Assembly: GCF_014695575.1 (NCBI RefSeq)
Contig: NZ_JACJOO010000039.1
Span: forward strand, 21,003 to 85,002
Source of the DNA: Leptolyngbya sp. FACHB-8
GTDB taxonomy: Bacteria > Cyanobacteriota > Cyanobacteriia > Elainellales > Elainellaceae
Reading direction: 5' to 3'
Length of the DNA stretch: 64,000 bases
Numbering within the stretch: the first letter of the stretch is position 1; every line of letters begins with the position of its first letter. The position numbers were made by a program, and so were the translations under genes. Positions 37,325-47,187 of this stretch are shown one piece after another. The notes under the pieces were generated by a model. The model saw nothing but the letters and a program-made list of their open reading frames with translations. It ran no database searches and was not told the DNA's origin.

Positions 37325-38920
37325 ATGTCTAAGTTACTGTGGAAGTCTCTGCTGGTAGCCCCAGCAGTTCTGGGTGCCACCCTGGTTTCCTCCGCTGCTC
37401 TCGCTCAAACTGCTCCTGCAGCTGGTAGTGCTAACGAAATGGCTACCCTCGATCAGGTAATGCAGTACAGCAACGAAGGTCGTGGAGCGGGTGAACTGGC
37501 TCAGGTGACCTCTGTTACGCAATTTTCTGATGTCAGCCCCAGCGACTGGGCCTATGAAGCACTGTCTTTCCTGGCCAACTCCGAAGACCAGGGTGGACTG
37601 GACTGTTTGGAAGGTTATCCCGACGGTACCTACCGCGGTAACCGAGCTCTGACCCGTTATGAATTCGCAGCTGGTCTGGCTGCTTGCTTGGATGCGATCG
37701 CAGGGGCTCAGCTGGATGCAGAGCAACTGGCTCGGATTGAAGCACTGCAGCGCGAATTTGCGGCAGAACTGGCTGCACTTCGGGGTCGTGTAGACGCTCT
37801 GGAAGCAGCAGTTGATGAGTTGGAAGCGAACCAGTTCTCTACCACCACTCGTTTGCGTGGTGAAGCTATTTTCGCTGTTAGTGACATCTTCGGTGGTGAA
37901 AACCTCGATATCGGTAGCGAAAACAACGTTGCTCTGGGCGATCGCGTTCGTTTGAACTTTGATACCAGCTTTACAGGCGACGACCTGTTGCGTACTCGTC
38001 TTCAGTCTGGTGACTTCAACACCTTCCAAAACGTGCCTGGTACAGAAGATAGCAACTTCATTCCTGAAGGGATTGCTTCTAACCAGACCGCTTTCAGCTT
38101 CCAGACCGATACTGATGATGACATCCGTTTGGATGACTTCTACTATCAGTTCCCTCTAGGTGGCGCTGTATTCACGATCGGTCTCAACAGTGTTGGTATC
38201 AGCGACATCGTTACCTCGGTTAGCCCCTTTGATAGCAGCACCACGGGTTCTGTCCTGAACTTCGGCTACAACCCCATCTATGACTTGGGTCGTCAGGATG
38301 AAGCTCTGGGTGTGACCTATGACTTCGGTGATGCCTTCCAAATCGGTGCAGGTTACCTGACTGATGAAGCCTCTGATCCTAGCCAAGACGACGGCTTGTT
38401 CAACGGCGACAGCACCTTCTTCGGTCAGTTGACTTTCGACACCGGAGATCTGACCGTTGCTGCTACCTATGTCAACGCTTATGTCGGTAACAGTGAAATC
38501 AGTGGAGCTGTTGGCGACGCCATCTTCAATGGCTATGGTTTGAGCGCTAACTTTGTCCTGGGTGACGTGTTCAACATCGGTGGCTGGATCTCCTACATCG
38601 ATGGCGACACCTTCAACAACGGCAACGTTGGTCAAGGTGAGTACTGGAGCTATGCAGCTACCCTAGGTGTTGAAGACCTGGGTATCGATGGCAGCTTGCT
38701 GGGTCTGATCGTTGGTGTTCCCACCTATGCCAACTATGACTTGGCTGGTGGCGGTGCCATTCGTCAGGACAACGCTGTGAGCATCGAAGCTCTCTACCGG
38801 ATTCCTCTGTCTGACAACATCTCCATCACTCCTTCCGTTGCCTTCATTGACAACGTAGGAAACGATAGCGATAACGATGCTGTTGTAATCGGTACCGTTC
38901 GGACTTCCTTCCGCTTCTAA
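37325..38920 (+). CDS. SLH-domain outer membrane porin, copy 2
   Basis: A 531-residue paralogue of the preceding gene with the same layout: signal peptide, SLH domain, coiled-coil-like stretch and barrel ending in VRTSFRF. The SLH and coiled-coil DNA differs from copy 1 at only about ten mostly synonymous positions in 400 bases. By contrast the stretch after residue 190 (e.g. DFNTFQNVPGTEDSNF against DWFTGSNGRFVGV) differs in sequence and length, probably extracellular loops. A clean terminator follows. Confidence 0.93.
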   Translation: MSKLLWKSLLVAPAVLGATLVSSAALAQTAPAAGSANEMATLDQVMQYSNEGRGAGELAQVTSVTQFSDVSPSDWAYEALSFLANSEDQGGLDCLEGYPDGTYRGNRALTRYEFAAGLAACLDAIAGAQLDAEQLARIEALQREFAAELAALRGRVDALEAAVDELEANQFSTTTRLRGEAIFAVSDIFGGENLDIGSENNVALGDRVRLNFDTSFTGDDLLRTRLQSGDFNTFQNVPGTEDSNFIPEGIASNQTAFSFQTDTDDDIRLDDFYYQFPLGGAVFTIGLNSVGISDIVTSVSPFDSSTTGSVLNFGYNPIYDLGRQDEALGVTYDFGDAFQIGAGYLTDEASDPSQDDGLFNGDSTFFGQLTFDTGDLTVAATYVNAYVGNSEISGAVGDAIFNGYGLSANFVLGDVFNIGGWISYIDGDTFNNGNVGQGEYWSYAATLGVEDLGIDGSLLGLIVGVPTYANYDLAGGGAIRQDNAVSIEALYRIPLSDNISITPSVAFIDNVGNDSDNDAVVIGTVRTSFRF

Positions 38921-38944
38921 GCTGATGGGATTCCCAGATTAAGT

Positions 38945-38976
38945 AAAAAAGCTCCACCCTAGGGTGGAGCTTTTTT
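38945..38976 (+). terminator. Terminator of porin 2
   Basis: AAAAAAGCTCCACCCT and its complement form a loopless 16-bp stem with an A-run and T-run, 25 bases after the porin stop. It works in both directions by sequence. Confidence 0.92.
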
Positions 38977-39065
38977 TAGGTCTTGGAAAAAACCACAATT
39001 CCCACAGGGAAACCGGAGTATACTGAAGGTATAGCTTTTATTCCTTTCGTTGATTGGACTGAACT

Positions 39066-39503
39066 GTGGAGCTTTCCTGTAAAAGTGAGTATGCATTGCT
39101 GGCGTTGTTAGCGTTGGCCGCCAATGCTGCAAGCGGCGAACCCTTACAGATTCGGCAAATTGCTGCAGAACAGCACATTCCAGATCGCTACCTTGAGCAA
39201 CTGCTAGCGACATTACGACGAGGAGGGTTGGTACGCAGTCAACGAGGTGCTAAGGGTGGTTATGTACTGGCACAGGAGCCCTGGCAGGTTACCCTTTTTG
39301 ATGTTGTTAGCTGCATAGAAGGGGTTGAGGGGCAGAGTGCGGAGGGAGCCCGCGAAGCCCGCTCTCTTGAAGGTTCAGTCATCCTCGATGTGTGGCAAGA
39401 GGCGTGCCAGGCCGCTGATACCGTTCTACAGAAGTACACACTGCAGGACCTTCTGGAAAAACGCGATGCTCGCCGTCAGCTAGACATCATGTATTACATT
39501 TAG
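39066..39503 (+). CDS. Rrf2-family transcriptional regulator
   Basis: A 145-residue winged-helix Rrf2 regulator. The start MELSCKSEYALLALLALA and the DNA-reading region IPDRYLEQLLATLRRGGLVR plus SQRGAKGGYVLA are typical. It has no group of three closely spaced cysteines in the second half, so it does not look like an Fe-S sensor of the IscR/NsrR kind; it is closer to CymR, which controls cysteine metabolism. It begins with GTG and ends 25 bases before cysK. Co-transcription and control of cysK are therefore likely but inferred. Confidence 0.92.
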   Translation: MELSCKSEYALLALLALAANAASGEPLQIRQIAAEQHIPDRYLEQLLATLRRGGLVRSQRGAKGGYVLAQEPWQVTLFDVVSCIEGVEGQSAEGAREARSLEGSVILDVWQEACQAADTVLQKYTLQDLLEKRDARRQLDIMYYI

Positions 39504-39527
39504 ACCCACAGATAAACTTCTGGCCCT

Positions 39528-40487
39528 ATGCGTATTGCAAATAATATTACCGAGCTGATTGGCCGTACCCCTTTAGTAAAACTAAATCGCATTCCCCAAT
39601 CAGAAAACTGTCGAGCTGAGATTGTTGTCAAGCTGGAGGGCATGAATCCCTCGGCGTCCGTAAAGGATCGAATTGGCATCAGTATGATTGAAGCGGCAGA
39701 GGCGGAAGGGAAAATTGCGCCAGGTCGCTCAGTATTGGTTGAGCCGACGTCTGGAAATACGGGAATTGCTCTGGCAATGGCAGCGGCAGCCAAGGGATAT
39801 CGGCTGATCCTCACCATGCCAGAAACCATGAGCTCGGAGCGACGAGCTATGCTACGGGCCTATGGAGCCGAGTTGGAACTGACCCCCGGTGTTGAGGGGA
39901 TGAGTGGTTGCATTCAACGGGCGCAGGAAATCGTTGCCCAGCTACCAGATGCCTATATGCTTCAGCAGTTTCAGAATCCGGCTAATCCCCGCATTCACCG
40001 AGAAACGACAGCACTAGAAATTTGGGAAGATACGGATGGTGCCGTTGATTTTCTGGTTGCGGGTGTAGGAACGGGGGGAACCCTGACTGGGGTTGCGGAG
40101 GTTTTGAAGCAGAAAAAGCCAGAATTCAAAGCGATCGCCGTTGAGCCCATCAGCAGTCCCATACTCTCTGGAGGGCGTCCTGGTCCTCACAAGATTCAAG
40201 GGATTGGTGCCGGGTTTGTTCCTGATGTTTTAAAGCGGGATTTAATTGATGAGGTGGTCAGGGTTTCTGATGACGATGCGATCGCTTTTGGTCGTCGTCT
40301 CGCCCGCGAGGAGGGCCTCCTATCGGGTATCTCTAGCGGTGCCGCTCTAGCCGCCGCGCTGGAAATTGGGAGACGGCCTGAGAATGAAGGCAAACTAATT
40401 GTCATGGTACAACCCAGTTTCGGCGAGCGTTACCTCAGCACTCCGCTCTTCCAGGATCCAGAGTTGGTTGTAGCGGGTATATCTTAA
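39528..40487 (+). CDS. cysK: Cysteine synthase A
   Basis: A 319-residue O-acetylserine sulfhydrylase. PLP lysine in [10 protein letters not shown] (Lys46), substrate loop [10 protein letters not shown] (72-81), phosphate site [10 protein letters not shown], and the C-terminal [10 protein letters not shown] serine all conserved. It joins sulfide to O-acetylserine to make cysteine. Encoded directly after an Rrf2 regulator. Confidence 0.96.
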   Translation: MRIANNITELIGRTPLVKLNRIPQSENCRAEIVVKLEGMNPSASVKDRIGISMIEAAEAEGKIAPGRSVLVEPTSGNTGIALAMAAAAKGYRLILTMPETMSSERRAMLRAYGAELELTPGVEGMSGCIQRAQEIVAQLPDAYMLQQFQNPANPRIHRETTALEIWEDTDGAVDFLVAGVGTGGTLTGVAEVLKQKKPEFKAIAVEPISSPILSGGRPGPHKIQGIGAGFVPDVLKRDLIDEVVRVSDDDAIAFGRRLAREEGLLSGISSGAALAAALEIGRRPENEGKLIVMVQPSFGERYLSTPLFQDPELVVAGIS

Positions 40488-40586
40488 TCTCCTTTTGAAT
40501 CATCAACCTTTTAGAGCGGGTGGGAGTGATTTCCCCACCCTCTTTTGGTGTCTTAACGCGACGGGCGATCGCTATACAATGAGGAC

Positions 40587-41285
40587 ATGAGCCGCATTCC
40601 GAATCACTACGAAACCTTAGATGTGACCCCCTCTGCCAGTCAGGCGGAGATCAAGCAAGCGTACCGAAATCTAGTTAAACGCTTTCACCCCGATCGTAAT
40701 CCCAATAGCAATAATCACGATCGCATTGCTAGTATCAACGTCGCTTATGAAGTGCTCAGCGACCCGCTCCAACGTCGCACCTACGATCGTCAGATTAAAA
40801 CCCGCTTTAATGGACATGAAGCCCGACAGGAACGAGCGACTAGTGCTCAGAATGAGTACCGTCAAAAGCGACAAGGCTCTACAGATGACGAACAGTTAAA
40901 ACGGTGGATCCGGCAAACTTATCAACCGGTTAATCGGCTGCTTAATCAGATTCTGAACCCATTGCAAGACCAAATTGACGAACTGTCCGCAGACCCATTT
41001 GACGATGATTTGATGGAAGATTTCCAGATTTATCTAGAAGACTGCCGCGCAAATCTAGATAAAGCCCATCAACTGTTTCAGGCAATGCCTAACCCCCCCG
41101 TCGTGGCCGGGGTTGCTGCCCATTTGTATTACTGTTTAAACCAGATCGGTGATGGTTTGGATGAGCTAGAAAGATTTACGGCCAGTTACAGCGAGCACTA
41201 TTTACACACTGGACAAGAATTATTCAGAATTGCTCGAGGTTTGAGGCGAGAGGCACAGGCTGCAATGCAGCAATGTCAGGTATAG
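40587..41285 (+). CDS. J-domain protein
   Basis: A 232-residue protein with an N-terminal J domain (HYETLDVTPSASQAEIKQAY ... HPDRNP at 34-39 ... YEVLSDPLQRRTYDRQI). The HPD tripeptide needed to stimulate DnaK ATPase is present. The rest lacks the Gly/Phe and zinc-finger parts of DnaJ and is mainly helical (LNQILNPLQDQIDELSADPF), so this is a type III J protein whose client is unknown. Confidence 0.92.
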   Translation: MSRIPNHYETLDVTPSASQAEIKQAYRNLVKRFHPDRNPNSNNHDRIASINVAYEVLSDPLQRRTYDRQIKTRFNGHEARQERATSAQNEYRQKRQGSTDDEQLKRWIRQTYQPVNRLLNQILNPLQDQIDELSADPFDDDLMEDFQIYLEDCRANLDKAHQLFQAMPNPPVVAGVAAHLYYCLNQIGDGLDELERFTASYSEHYLHTGQELFRIARGLRREAQAAMQQCQV

Positions 41286-41437
41286 GGCTGGCTTACGCTG
41301 CTATGAGAGGGTGAAATCCGCCTCATAATGTGAAGATTACACAGCAAAAGACAGAGGCAATTCTGCCCCGGAGTTCTCGATTATAAGCGAGAATGGATCC
41401 GTTGTCCGTTTGTCTCCCCAGGGAGGCGTCTAGTCCT

Positions 41438-42799
41438 ATGGCTCTTCCGATTGTTGCAATTATTGGCCGCCCGAATGTGGGCAAATCAACCCTAGTGAAC
41501 CGTTTGGCGGAAGAGCGGGATGCGATTGTGCATGACGAGCCGGGGGTGACCCGCGATCGCACCTATCGCAACGCCTACTGGCGCGATCGCGACTTCCAGG
41601 TTGTCGATACAGGTGGCTTAATTTTCGATGATGACACCGCCTTTTTGCCGCTAATTCGTCAGCAGGCCATGCTGGCCCTGGCAGAAGCGAGTGTTGCGAT
41701 TATGGTGGTAGACGGTAGCACAGGTATTACTGCGGCGGATGAGGCGATCGCCACCTGGTTGCGTCAGCAATCCGTTCCTGTTCTCCTGGCCGTGAACAAG
41801 TGTGAGTCCGTTGAGAATGGCTTGATCCAGGCAGCAGAGTTCTGGGAATTGGGCGTGGGTGAGCCGTTCCCTATTTCGGCTATTCATGGCAACGGTACTG
41901 GCGAAATTTTGGATCAGGTCGTGGAACTGTTGCCCCCGGCCCCAACCGAAGACGAACCAGAGGCTACGCGGGTTGCCATTATTGGTCGCCCCAATGTCGG
42001 GAAATCCAGTTTGTTGAATGCCTTTGTAGGCGAAGAACGGGCCATTGTAAGCCCGGTTTCCGGAACCACTCGTGATGCTATTGATACCCTGGTGGAACGG
42101 GGCGGACGGCGGTATCGGTTGATTGATACGGCTGGAATCCGCAAGAAGAAGAATGTGGAATACGGCCCCGAGTTTTTCGGTATCAACCGTGCCTTTAAAG
42201 CGATTCGACGAGCCGAAGTTGTCTTGCTGGTGATTGATGCCCTGGATGGCGTTACTGAGCAGGATCAAAAACTGGCTGGTCGCATTGCTGAAGATGGTTG
42301 TGCCTGCGTCATTGTGGTGAATAAGTGGGATGCCGTTGAGAAGGATGCTTACACGATTTATGACCATGAGAAGTTGGTGCGCGATCGCCTCAATTTCATG
42401 GAATGGGCTCCCTTAATTTTTGTCAGTGCCCACTCAGGTCTACGGGTTGAAAAAGTTCTTGACTTTGTTGACCAGGCCGCGGAACAACGGAAACGGCGAG
42501 TCACAACCTCCGTTATTAATGAGGTGTTGGAGGACGCTACCTCCTGGCACTCGCCTCCAGCAACCCGGCAGGGGCGGCAGGGCAAAATTTACTACGGAAC
42601 TCAAGTTGCGGCATCTCCTCCAGCGATTGCCCTCTTCGTCAACGATGCGAAACTCTTCGGAGACAACTACCGCCGCTATATCGAACGACAGTTCCGGGAA
42701 AGTTTGGGATTTACGGGCACTCCGATCCGCCTAATGTGGCGAGGCAAGAAGCTGCGGGAAGTGGAGCGTGGTGGTGCAAATCGAGCAACACGTGTGTAG
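41438..42799 (+). CDS. der: Ribosome-associated GTPase Der (EngA)
   Basis: A 453-residue double-GTPase involved in 50S ribosome maturation. [10 protein letters not shown] appears at about 10 and [10 protein letters not shown] near 182, each followed by DTGG/DTAG and NKxD-type motifs (VNKCES in the first domain, VNKWD in the second). The first domain's NKCE in place of NKxD is normal for cyanobacterial and some other Der proteins. The KH-like C terminus ends [13 protein letters not shown]. Start at ATG 41438 ([10 protein letters not shown]). ecfT follows 91 bases downstream. Confidence 0.96.
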   Translation: MALPIVAIIGRPNVGKSTLVNRLAEERDAIVHDEPGVTRDRTYRNAYWRDRDFQVVDTGGLIFDDDTAFLPLIRQQAMLALAEASVAIMVVDGSTGITAADEAIATWLRQQSVPVLLAVNKCESVENGLIQAAEFWELGVGEPFPISAIHGNGTGEILDQVVELLPPAPTEDEPEATRVAIIGRPNVGKSSLLNAFVGEERAIVSPVSGTTRDAIDTLVERGGRRYRLIDTAGIRKKKNVEYGPEFFGINRAFKAIRRAEVVLLVIDALDGVTEQDQKLAGRIAEDGCACVIVVNKWDAVEKDAYTIYDHEKLVRDRLNFMEWAPLIFVSAHSGLRVEKVLDFVDQAAEQRKRRVTTSVINEVLEDATSWHSPPATRQGRQGKIYYGTQVAASPPAIALFVNDAKLFGDNYRRYIERQFRESLGFTGTPIRLMWRGKKLREVERGGANRATRV

Positions 42800-42890
42800 C
42801 CAGCCGTCTTTTACCATAGGTTCAGGGATGGGTTTCTTCAGCCTTTTCCTGAACCGTTGTTTCTCTGCCTTCTTTAGGTGACCTGGCTGC

Positions 42891-43805
42891 ATGGATCTGC
42901 TGCGATCGCTTCCCATTGGGCTATATCTGGAAAAGCCAGTGACCTGGCTGCACAGCCTGGATCCCCGGGTCAAATTTGCATGGCTCATGGCCTTTCTGCT
43001 AACTCCCATTGGGGCCAGTCCCTATTGGCGGTTATCTTTGTTGGGCTGGATGTTGCTGCTCATGCTCAGTACGGGATTGCCGTTTCGGGTGTGGTGGAAG
43101 CAATTGGGGTTGGTGACCCTTTTCAGCTTGCTGCTGTTCTTGGTGACAGTATTTGCCCCTGATGGCATTACGGTTAGCCATCAACCGCGCTTTCCAATAG
43201 ACGACCTGAGCTTGACTTTGCCAGACAAGCCTCCAACTGTGGAGCTGCCCCAACCCACAGGATACCGTTATGAGTTGTTTGAGTGGCGTTTTTTGCGAGT
43301 GACGCGGCGATCGCTTGATCTGGCCGTCCGCCTGTCTACCCTGGTCTTTACGTTCCTGGCAAGTACCAACCTTTATTTGCTAACAACAGCCCCCGAAGAA
43401 GTAACGACTAGCCTTGAGCACTTGATGCGTCCTCTGAAGCGGCTGAATATTCCCGTCGCGGAAATCGTGCTGACTCTAACCCTGGCCCTGCGCTTCATCC
43501 CTCTAGTGCTGGAGGAGGTACAGAACTTGATCCGCTCGATCCGTACCCGGGCTATCCATTGGAAGAAGCTGGGGTTGCGTAACTCTGCTCAAGTGTGGTT
43601 AGTCGTTTCGGAGCGTTTGGTGGATAACCTATTAGTCCGGGCTGATCAAACAGCAAATGCGATGCAGGTACGGGGGTTCACGACTCCAGACCAGCACCGA
43701 ATGCAGTGGTATCAGTTGCGTATGCGATCGCTTGATTGGCTGGTTCTGATTGCAGCAGGCTTGTTTGTAGTAGCCCGCTTAGTGTGGGGTGGTATTCACT
43801 CATAA
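42891..43805 (+). CDS. CbiQ/EcfT family transporter transmembrane protein
   Basis: A 304-residue energy-coupling-factor T-component. Five to six hydrophobic helices and two short coupling motifs ending in A-R-G style sequences (IRSIRTRAIHWKK; ANAMQVRGFTT) are visible; the latter contact the ATPases in ECF transporters. The vitamin or metal carried depends on an S-component not encoded here. The gene is conserved next to der and pipX in cyanobacteria. A 21-bp-arm palindrome begins 17 bases after the stop. Confidence 0.88.
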   Translation: MDLLRSLPIGLYLEKPVTWLHSLDPRVKFAWLMAFLLTPIGASPYWRLSLLGWMLLLMLSTGLPFRVWWKQLGLVTLFSLLLFLVTVFAPDGITVSHQPRFPIDDLSLTLPDKPPTVELPQPTGYRYELFEWRFLRVTRRSLDLAVRLSTLVFTFLASTNLYLLTTAPEEVTTSLEHLMRPLKRLNIPVAEIVLTLTLALRFIPLVLEEVQNLIRSIRTRAIHWKKLGLRNSAQVWLVVSERLVDNLLVRADQTANAMQVRGFTTPDQHRMQWYQLRMRSLDWLVLIAAGLFVVARLVWGGIHS

Positions 43806-43821
43806 GCACAGCAAACACTTT

Positions 43822-43866
43822 TGCCTTAAGAGGGAGAACGGTATAACCGTTCTCCCTCTTAAGGCA
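43822..43866. repeat. 21-bp-arm palindrome after ecfT
   Basis: TGCCTTAAGAGGGAGAACGGT pattern (43822-43842) pairs exactly with 43846-43866, loop ATA. It likely marks the ecfT transcript end. The remaining gap to pipX (43867-44471) holds no gene I can support; a shorter pairing TCACATCGA (about 44155) with TCGATGTGA (about 44210) is present. Confidence 0.88.
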
Positions 43867-44471
43867 CTGGAGCATTGCGTCAAGGTTGAGGGAAGATACA
43901 AAGCACAAAAAAATATTAAGAGAATTGATCTCTCTCCTGAGTTTTACAAAATAGCTGCGAAAAAAGTTCTTTTTGTAGCGCAAGGGCACAATTTAGCTTA
44001 GAGTTAAAGACAGACCCGCATAAGGCTTTCCTCAAATCATCCCTCTTAGTGCAGATTTGGTGTTCGTGTTTCACCTCACTCCCTCAGGTTCACCCCCTAA
44101 GCGTGATGGAACTAGGCTCCATCCTACTAAATGCTTTCCCTCTCACATCGAAAGTTCCCCCCTTTAGATTTGAACCCTTGTTGCATACACCTGGCTTCTG
44201 AATCCGTACTCGATGTGAAAAGCTGCTGCTCGTCCGCTAAAGGCTTGCATCTACCTGTTGCACCAACCAAAGCTTTACCGCGAGGTTTTATCCAACCTGT
44301 GCTTAGTTACTCCCCTTCGCAGCACATACCTGTAGCCCGTCATCTCTACCCGGATAACTGGAGGGTTGACAGTACTTGTGCCCCAGGGTTTACCCATCAC
44401 CTCGCCCTACGCTCGTTATGAAATCGATACAAATTCCCAGTGCAGGAGCTACTAAAGCAGCGCCATCTCAG

Positions 44472-44741
44472 ATGACGACTGAATCCTATCTGAACCATCC
44501 CACCTTTGGCTTGCTCTACCGGATCTGCTTCCTCGACAACAGCCAGGAATTATTCGCGACCCTCTATGCTCAGCGCCTTTTCTTCCTGGTGAGTGTTGAA
44601 AAGCAGGTCATCCAGTTTGAGCCTGTTAGCCGAGCAGATGCACGCCTTGCGCTTGAGAACCGTTTGCGTAGTCTGCGCCGCCACGGCCAATCGGAGGAGC
44701 TGACAAAGCTACAAGCCTCGTACAAGCAGACGTTCCACTAA
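44472..44741 (+). CDS. pipX: PipX, coactivator of NtcA
   Basis: An 89-residue PipX. LNHPTFGLLYRICFLD and LFATLYAQRLFFLVSVEKQV form the Tudor-like domain that binds PII and NtcA, and the C-terminal helices RLALENRLRSLRRHG follow. PipX shuttles between PII and NtcA according to 2-oxoglutarate and ADP, linking nitrogen status to transcription. I start at ATG 44472 by family length; an in-frame ATG at 44418 would add 18 residues. Neither start has a clear ribosome site. pipY follows. Confidence 0.95.
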   Translation: MTTESYLNHPTFGLLYRICFLDNSQELFATLYAQRLFFLVSVEKQVIQFEPVSRADARLALENRLRSLRRHGQSEELTKLQASYKQTFH

Positions 44742-44838
44742 AAATTTTCTGCTACCCTTACGATTTGCCCCACGTCTATCATCTATTGGGTAGATATCTG
44801 CTTTAGCATGGAGTACGGCTGCAATCGAGAGTACCGGT

Positions 44839-45519
44839 ATGGCTGTTTTTCCAGCGCAGGCGATCGCCCAGCGCATCACAGAAGTCCGTCAAAATATCCC
44901 GCCCCATGTGCGTCTGATTGCGGTGACTAAGCAGGTTTCAGTAGAAGCTATGCGAGCTGCTTATGATGCCGGTATTCGCGACTTTGGAGAAAGCCGCATC
45001 CAGGAAGCTGAAACAAAGCGAGCTCAGCTGTCTGATTTACCTGATGTGACCTGGCATTTAATTGGGCACCTTCAAACTAATAAAGCTGCTCGAGCGCTGG
45101 AATTATTTGATTGGATTCACTCGGTTGATAGTCTAAAACTGGCTCAACGCCTCAATGCCTTGGCCCAAGATCGCTCCGTGCCGCCTCAAGTCTGCCTTCA
45201 AGTGAAACTACGGTCTGATCCCAATAAGTATGGTTGGGATCAGGTTCAACTATGGAATGACTTGGTGGATCTGGATGCTTGCTCTCACCTCAACATCGTC
45301 GGCATCATGACGATTCCACCTTTGGGTTTGACAGACGACGAAACCCTGGCAGTTTTTCAGGATGCTCATCAATTGGCCGAAAAGATTCGTCAGCACCCCT
45401 GGCAAACCATCCGGATGAAAGAGCTCTCTATGGGGATGTCTGGAGATTACCCGCTGGCAATTCAAGCTGGGGCAACTCTGGTACGAGTAGGGCGGACTCT
45501 GTTCGGCGATCGCTCCTAA
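44839..45519 (+). CDS. pipY: PipY, YggS family PLP homeostasis protein
   Basis: A 226-residue YggS/COG0325 protein binding PLP without known catalysis, involved in vitamin B6 and amino acid homeostasis. The PLP lysine lies in RLIAVTKQV, and FGESRIQEA, WHLIGHLQTNKA and ELSMGMSGDYPLAIQAG are the family motifs. It follows pipX as in most cyanobacteria, where the pair functions together. Confidence 0.96.
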   Translation: MAVFPAQAIAQRITEVRQNIPPHVRLIAVTKQVSVEAMRAAYDAGIRDFGESRIQEAETKRAQLSDLPDVTWHLIGHLQTNKAARALELFDWIHSVDSLKLAQRLNALAQDRSVPPQVCLQVKLRSDPNKYGWDQVQLWNDLVDLDACSHLNIVGIMTIPPLGLTDDETLAVFQDAHQLAEKIRQHPWQTIRMKELSMGMSGDYPLAIQAGATLVRVGRTLFGDRS

Positions 45520-46345
45520 CCCTGAGTCAGTGGGTGTGAATAAATTCTAACTACTCTGTTGAGGCTGCCCATAGATGTGGAGCCAATAGAGCAGCATCAA
45601 CCCCACCTAACTCTACCAATAGTGTTGTTGATCCTCTTGACATAACGCTGAGAATGCGGTTTCATAGCATTCTGTCCGCAGGTTTTTCGAGGAGCATCGC
45701 TCCCAATTCTCGAGTTGTAGGGCAATTTCTGCAACATTTTGTTACGCGATCGCAGCCTCACCGATCTCTGCTTCATTCAGTGAGTTTAAATATGGGATTT
45801 CATCGCTTCATGGAGCAATGATAATTCCGGCTTAGATCAAAAATTTAGTGTCCCTTTCAGTTTCAGATCAAAGAATTTGAAAGAAGCGCTAACTGAAGAA
45901 AGTGAGATCACTCAATTGCCATGTGATCACCGCGAATGATCCCCAGTGTTGCCTACTTCGAATTAGGTTCTGCTAGCTTGACCCCGGTGTTATTTGCGAT
46001 ATCCATTTGTCTAATTTCATAGGATTTAGCGGGAGCAATCCATTTTTAAAGATGGCAATCCGCTTTGAAGAAAATCTTCTGGAAATTCATCTGATTTGAT
46101 CTGATAAACGTATTGCGTTTTGGAATTTGATGTATACTGTGGAGTCAAATCGAACCTATTAAACAGATTCTTCCTTTCGCGTGGGGCAGCCGTAAATCTT
46201 AATTCTTTATTAAGTTGCGTTCTTGTCCGTTCAAAATGGGTGTACATATTCACACGATTTAATCGGCTGTTCTCGAAGAATCTGTTAGCCTTTTCCGGAA
46301 TATCTGGAACCCTCAGTTAACCCTAATCAAGATGGAGCGGAAACT
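45520..46345. other. 826-base gap between pipY and sepF
   Basis: The longest gene-free stretch in the window. No frame has coding character. It is moderately AT-rich and has one HIP1-like site (GCGATCGC, about 45747) and short pairings such as GTGAGATCAC / GTGATCAC near 45902-45930. It must hold the sepF promoter and may encode an untranslated RNA, but I see no diagnostic structure and no repeat element. Confidence 0.55.
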
Positions 46346-46915
46346 GTGAGCATCTTCACCAAGCTGAGAGACTTCGTAGGCCTCAATGAACCCATGGACT
46401 ACGAATACGATTACGAAGAGATGGATGGGCAGGAATATCAAAATCTCTATCAAGAAGAGCAGCCCCAGCCCATTCAAGAAGAACAACCTCAACGCCGTCG
46501 AGTACGGGAGCGTCCTATGTTTAGTGCAGAATCATCGGCAACCATGGGTAATGTGATTGGCATGCCCGGTGCAATCAATGGCACGGCGGAGGTGGTGGTG
46601 ATGGAGCCTCGCACCTTTGAAGAAATGCCTCAAGCCATCCGGGCTTTGCGGGAGCGTAAATCTGTTGTGTTAAACCTGACCATCATGGATCCCGACCAGG
46701 CTCAGCGTGCGGTGGATTTCGTGGCAGGTGGCACCTACGCTATTGATGGCCATCAAGAGCGGATTGGCGAAAGCATTTTCCTGTTTACCCCGAACTGTGT
46801 TTCGGTCAGCACCCAGCAACCCGGCATGGGAGACATGCCTCAGCAGCAACCGATGCGTCCCTCCCGGCCCGTGGCTCCCACTCCTGCCTGGACAGATCAA
46901 GCACGGATGGCTTAG
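46346..46915 (+). CDS. sepF: Cell division protein SepF
   Basis: A 189-residue Sep[14 protein letters not shown] is the N-terminal amphipathic membrane-binding helix, a Glu/Gln-rich linker ([13 protein letters not shown]) follows, and the SepF core has [31 protein letters not shown] and [18 protein letters not shown]. It tethers FtsZ to the membrane (Cdv2/YlmF in cyanobacteria). Start is GTG with GGAG upstream. A hairpin at 47036-47062 follows, then proC. Confidence 0.95.
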   Translation: MSIFTKLRDFVGLNEPMDYEYDYEEMDGQEYQNLYQEEQPQPIQEEQPQRRRVRERPMFSAESSATMGNVIGMPGAINGTAEVVVMEPRTFEEMPQAIRALRERKSVVLNLTIMDPDQAQRAVDFVAGGTYAIDGHQERIGESIFLFTPNCVSVSTQQPGMGDMPQQQPMRPSRPVAPTPAWTDQARMA

Positions 46916-47035
46916 GGCTCTTGTAGCATCGCCTAGTTTGGCTCACGCATAACTTCTTGAATTTATGCGAGCTCGACGGTAGATGCGATCGCTCACGCTC
47001 CACTGCATCATCTAATAGGGGTTTCTGAGGACGGC

Positions 47036-47062
47036 TCTGGCAGGCGATTTTACGCCTGCCAG
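47036..47062. terminator. Hairpin after sepF
   Basis: TCTGGCAGGCG pairs with CGCCTGCCAGA across a five-base loop, 120 bases after sepF. No T-run follows, so termination strength is uncertain. Confidence 0.6.
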
Positions 47063-47093
47063 ACCTTTCTGGTGAATGGGTAGTGGGATTGGT

Positions 47094-47145
47094 AATGGGT
47101 TATGAGTCATCGGTCGCAAAACCTTGCGATGATTCATAACCCATT
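47094..47145. repeat. 19-bp-arm palindrome upstream of proC
   Basis: AATGGGTTATGAGTCATCG (47094-47112) pairs with 47127-47145 with one mismatch. It ends 42 bases before the proC start, so it would be in the leader of any transcript from sepF. Confidence 0.8.
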
Positions 47146-47187
47146 GCTGCCCAGTCAAGACTTTATAAGTACGGTGTTCGTAAAACC

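Noticed and set aside
43789..44001. 70-codon frame running through the palindrome after ecfT
   Set aside because: It starts inside ecfT in another frame and is open only because the palindrome lacks stops in that phase.
46026..46320. Overlapping frames on both strands upstream of sepF
   Set aside because: Short, mutually overlapping, with no ribosome site or coding bias; treated as promoter DNA.
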